From NCBI GenBank assembly GCA_024305745.1, contig JAHRBS010000010.1, positions 751,501-815,500 of the forward strand: a stretch of DNA of 64,000 nt, in the 5' to 3' direction. The position numbers and the translations under genes are program-made. The stretch is from Polyporus tsugae. Taxonomy: Eukaryota; Basidiomycota; Agaricomycetes; Polyporales; Polyporaceae. Numbering within the stretch: position 1 is the first letter of the stretch; each line of letters starts with the position of its first letter. The notes beneath the pieces were generated by a model. That model ran no database searches, was not told the DNA's origin, and saw only the letters and a list, made by a program, of their open reading frames with translations. Shown piece by piece: positions 60,464-64,000 of the stretch.

Positions 60464-61759
60464 ACGATCTAGTGCCCGCCTCTGTATGGCACGTCCGCAT
60501 TTCGACCGTCGCTCCGAATCGGAAGAACGGATATGCATCTCGTTGAGTCCTATATATTTCTCCTATCCTATCTTGAAATCTATGTCGTAACGATCATCTC
60601 ATGACGCTCCTTGTTGTCATTTTTTTGTTGGTTCGGAACTCCTGGAGTCCGAGGTCCTACGTCTGCTGCATCCCGCATTTCTTATTTGTCCATACATTAG
60701 GTAATGGGACGATCCCCAGCATCCCTGAATCCATCTTAGTTCTACTGTACCTATTACCATCACGCACGCAAAGACAGACCCTGCATACCTACCTGCCATC
60801 TACACGCATCCCGATTCCTCGCATCTGTGTGTACTATATAGACTTCTGTACTCCACCTCCACACGACGGTAATGACATTTGTACCTTCTAGCCGGCGGTC
60901 TGTGATGGACGCCGTCTTTCTCGCCCAAAATTTCTGAGGCAAGTCTGCACCGGACAGACGGCCATGGTGAGTGAATTCTTCTCTTCTTGGCCCCTTCCGA
61001 TATCTCAAGGTGTCAAGCTCAAGCCTGGCCGGGAGCATGCGTCTCGGACATATTGCGGCCTGTCCTGGCCTCCTCGTGAAATGCAATTGGGCTGGAGAGG
61101 CGGCATTGCCTCGTGGTGTCGAGGTGAGTGTACTGTATGAGTGTTTTCTGATGTCATGATGTCGATTTCTCACATCTCCACGTCTTGCGCAGACATGTGT
61201 TCACGATTCCCCCGATCCGGGACGCTATCTTTGGCACTGGTGTGGATATCCCAACGTCAAATACGAGGCGGCATTCTTTCCCTATGGGGCTCTGCCGGTG
61301 CTCTAAGCTGAAGGTAAGTTGTAATACGCACCGTCCTACGAGAATCCGCGCTTTCCCTCAGCAGCCCGGCCAGCACACTGCGCAAAAGTCCAGATAATGG
61401 TCCGCGATGCCGTTTTTCTTCTTACCATTTCGCCGCAGGTCCTGCCAAAGAAGACTCAGAACACCCTGCCCCGTTGGGCACGTTTGGTCTGTCCAGTCGG
61501 CCGATGTGTCAAGAAGAGCACGATCGATGATCCGCTTTTTGGATTGGTCGTCTTCTCTGCGCCCAGGCGGTGAGTGTATGCCCGTGCATCGTTCTCATGC
61601 GGGTGGTTGATTCTGGCCGGCCGCCCCAATTCAATAGCAGATGTTCTGTGCACATGACCGGATTCCTGGATGAATTATCCGCGGCGTCTAGGCTACTGGA
61701 CCACCTACGTAGCTCTCGGACGTACGAGCCATGGTGCTCGGTGTAACGGTACCGCTAGG
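60464..61759. other. Interval with possible unresolved exons
   Basis: Downstream of MED13. Between 60961 and 61320 there are plausible splice signals (GTGAGT at 60966, AAG near 61009, GTGAGT at 61124, GCAG at 61192, GTAAGT at 61314). The exons between them read either LVKCNWAGEAALPRGVE then CVHDSPDPGRYLWHWCGYP, or other frames. The Cys-rich, PDPGRYLW-like string recalls GRF-type zinc fingers, but no complete model emerges and the frame ends quickly. I therefore do not call a gene. Confidence 0.25.
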
Positions 61760-61768
61760 TATATATAC
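61760..61768 (+). promoter_or_regulatory. TATA box of the cerato-platanin gene
   Basis: TATATATAC lies 120 bases before the start codon, in line with the strong promoters usual for secreted small proteins. Confidence 0.6.
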
Positions 61769-61887
61769 GAGCTTGGCCGACGTTGATTGACCAGCAGTGA
61801 CTCCCTACAGTCTCTCGCATTCGCCTGCACCTGCACTAGCAGTCCTCTTGCACAAGCCCCCCCGCACTCCACCACCCACAATCCACG

Positions 61888-62310
61888 ATGCAGTTCAAGG
61901 TGCTCGCTCTTACTCTCCTCGCCGCCGTCTCCACCACCTTCGCGGCGACGGTGACCGTCTCATACGACGAGACGTACGACAACTCCGCAGGGTCGCTCAC
62001 GACCGTTGCGTGCTCCGACGGGCCCAACGGGCTGATCACGAAGGGCTTCAGCACCTTCGGCTCGTTGCCGCAATTCCCCAACATCGGCGGCGCGGCCGCG
62101 GTCGCGGGGTGGAACTCGGCCCAGTGCGGCTCGTGCTGGCAGCTGACGTACAACGGGAAGAGCATCAACGTGCTCGCGGTCGACCACACCGACGCGGGCT
62201 TCAACATCGCGCTCACGGCGATGAACACGCTCACGAACAACGAGGGCACGTTCCTTGGTCGCGTGAACGCCGAAGCGACGGAAGTCGCTGCCTCCGTTTG
62301 CGGTCTGTAA
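61888..62310 (+). CDS. Cerato-platanin family secreted protein
   Basis: A single exon of 140 residues. The signal peptide is clear (MQFKVLALTLLAAVSTTFA, cleaved about Ala20). The mature protein carries the family pattern VTVSYDETYDNSAGSLTTVA, CSDGPNGLITKGFSTFGSLP, then AQCGSCWQLTYNGKSINVLA and VDHTDAGFNIALT. The four cysteines that form two disulphides in the double-psi beta-barrel are all present (the last in VCGL). Cerato-platanins are small, wall- or medium-located proteins of filamentous fungi that bind chitin oligomers, loosen wall material and can be sensed by plants. No intron; preceded by a TATA box. Confidence 0.95.
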   Translation: MQFKVLALTLLAAVSTTFAATVTVSYDETYDNSAGSLTTVACSDGPNGLITKGFSTFGSLPQFPNIGGAAAVAGWNSAQCGSCWQLTYNGKSINVLAVDHTDAGFNIALTAMNTLTNNEGTFLGRVNAEATEVAASVCGL

Positions 62311-62828
62311 ATGGTGTGTGCAAGCTATTCCTTCCGAATCCCTTTCTATATGGACCGGGCTTGCTGACGTGAAGACTACTTATACTGCATGTCAGGCTGC
62401 ATAGGTGTCATGCAGATTATAAGCTGGGTTTCGTGACGGACATTCGGAATGCTTACGGACTTGACATGGACACTCACGGTTTTTGTACCACGGCACAATG
62501 ACGGACTGCGAGTCGAACTACATAGTTAGAACTTTGCAGCCACAAACCGTTTCTGTATAACAACCCATCCATAGCCTTGTAAAGCCAAAAGTTGCATCTT
62601 TCACTCTTCCCACCCAATTTTTTCAAGTCACAGGCTGGAATCCGGCATCGGCGAGGGTCCGAGGCGAGGACAGGAGGCGGGGCCATGTGATTACCCCACC
62701 TTCTTAGCATCTGGCGCTAGTGCAATAAGCGACAAGGTCCGGGCGCTCGCCTCCATAAAGCCTACTCCTTGCCAACTCTTTGCTGCCCCAATGTCCCTTG
62801 TTGCCTGAACGTCCTTCACACCGCTGCC
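62311..62828. other. Intergenic interval
   Basis: Between the cerato-platanin stop and the acyl-CoA dehydrogenase start. No gene is supported; it should hold one 3' UTR and one promoter. Confidence 0.5.
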
Positions 62829-64000
62829 ATGTTCCGCTCTGCTGCTCGTGCTGTCAAGCCCTCCACATCTGTCGTGCGCCAGTGCGCATTGCCCCAGGTT
62901 GCAGCACGGTATGCCATTCTGGAGCTTGTGTGCAATAAGAGACACTGACTGCAATAATCCCTCGTAAACTCTGGGGATATAGGCATTTCTCTCGCTCGCA
63001 TGTAGTCGCCTCAGACGTTCGCCCCACCTCACTAAATACTTTCACGGAGGAAGAGGAGATGCTCCGGGAATCTGGTATGTCCAAGCATATAATACGCGCC
63101 CAGGCGAACCACCCGCGTTGACCGCCCAAGAACAGTTAGGAGGTTCGCGGAGGATGTCGTGGGCCCCAAGGTGCGCGAGATGGACGAGAATGAAATGATG
63201 GACCCCTCAATTGTGAAGGCACTCTTCGAGCAAGGGGTACGTTCTACCTCCTTTTCCCCGCACCCTTCGCTGAGACATTTCGCGCGATAGCTCATGGGCA
63301 TCGAGACGAGTGCCGACCATGGCGGCGCGGAATCGTCGTTCATGTCCGCAATCATCGCCATTGAAGAGCTGGCGCGCGTGGACCCGTCAGTATCCGTAAT
63401 GTGCGACGTGCACAATACGCTCGTCAACACCGTTGTCCGCAAGTATGGCACCAAGGAGCAGCAAGACAACTGGCTGCCCAAGCTCGCCGAGAACACGGTA
63501 TGTCATCGATATGGTCAGAGGAATAGAACCACCCTGACCGAACATGCCCACCGCAGCTCGGCTCGTTCTGCTTGTCAGAAGCCGCCTCCGGCTCGGACGC
63601 GTTCGCGCTCCAGACGCGCGCCGTCAAGGACGGCGACCACTGGATACTCAACGGCTCCAAGATGTGGATCACCAACTCGTACGAGGCCGACTTCTTCCTC
63701 ATCTTCGCCAACATCGACCCCTCCAAGGGCTACAAGGGCATCACCTGCTTCGTCGCCACCAAGGACATGGGCATCACCATCGCCAAGAAGGAGCAGAAGC
63801 TCGGCATCCGCGCCTCCTCCACCTGCGCTCTCTCCTTCGACGACCTCCGCGTCCCCGCCGGGAACGTGTTGGGAGGCGAGGGCAAGGGCTACAAGATCGC
63901 CATTGAGATCCTCAATGAGGGCCGCATCGGCATCGCCGCGCAAATGCTCGGCCTAGCCCAGGGCGCGTTCGACAAGGCCGTACCCTACACCTTCCAGCGC
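62829..64000 (+). CDS. Short/branched-chain acyl-CoA dehydrogenase, 5' part
   Basis: FAD enzyme that introduces the alpha-beta double bond in acyl-CoA, here of the mitochondrial short/branched-chain (isoleucine pathway) type. Exons 62829-62908, 62983-63074, 63136-63236, 63291-63497 and 63557 onward give the first 308 residues; the gene continues past the window. The N-terminus is an Arg/Ala/Ser-rich matrix presequence ([18 protein letters not shown]). Then [32 protein letters not shown], the [17 protein letters not shown] loop, [33 protein letters not shown] (the FAD-binding signature), [20 protein letters not shown] and [19 protein letters not shown]. The catalytic Glu would lie beyond the end. 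No frame problem. Confidence 0.92.

Overview
The window is nuclear DNA of a filamentous basidiomycete, most likely an Agaricomycete. Coding sequence is GC-rich. Almost every gene is cut by GT-AG introns of about 45-75 nt, and intergenic gaps are short. The gene content fits this group: two HET-domain genes, a cerato-platanin, a DUF4246 protein, a stand-alone trypsin-like protease and a PIG-L/BIG1/HEM25-type housekeeping set. I resolved exon boundaries by hand. For every housekeeping gene the summed exons form a multiple of three, which supports the models.

Layout. 0-8 kb is a rearranged accessory island: MED10, an inverted pseudogene arm, a trypsin-like protease with a CT-repeat frameshift, a previously hidden 55-residue gene made of micro-exons, and the intact counterpart of the pseudogene. 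8-12.7 kb holds a divergent pair, a coilin-like protein and SEC63. 12.7-15 kb is a GC-rich repeat region without a credible gene. 15-16.8 kb is a secreted serine carboxypeptidase. 18-30 kb is a dense housekeeping block: KGD4/YMR31, the Rab escort protein, a nucleolin-like protein, proteasome alpha-1 and RPC1 of RNA polymerase III. 30-36 kb holds a DUF4246 protein, a class 3 lipase and a UPF0303 protein. 36-39 kb is a HET-domain gene with a one-base frame break and a threefold C-terminal repeat. 40-49.3 kb is again housekeeping: RAI1/DXO, an NmrA-like oxidoreductase, SPT4, a BIG1/VOA1-like protein, the HEM25 glycine carrier, RPA3 and GPI12/PIG-L. 49.5-51.8 kb is a second HET gene. 52.3-60.5 kb is a divergent pair, a DUF2433-RRM protein and MED13. 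61.9-64 kb holds a cerato-platanin and a short/branched-chain acyl-CoA dehydrogenase that runs off the window.

How the genes relate. They do not form one pathway or a metabolic cluster. Many are head-to-head pairs sharing 150-510 bp of upstream DNA: coilin/SEC63, MRS6/nucleolin, PSMA6/RPC1, DUF4246/lipase, SPT4/BIG1, RPA3/GPI12 and DUF2433/MED13. Several encode nuclear gene-expression factors (MED10, MED13, SPT4, RPC1, RAI1, coilin, nucleolin). The unusual material lies in the 1.5-8 kb island, in the two HET genes and in the unexplained repeat tract at 12.7-14.2 kb. I saw no RNA gene, CRISPR array, intact transposon or secondary-metabolite cluster.
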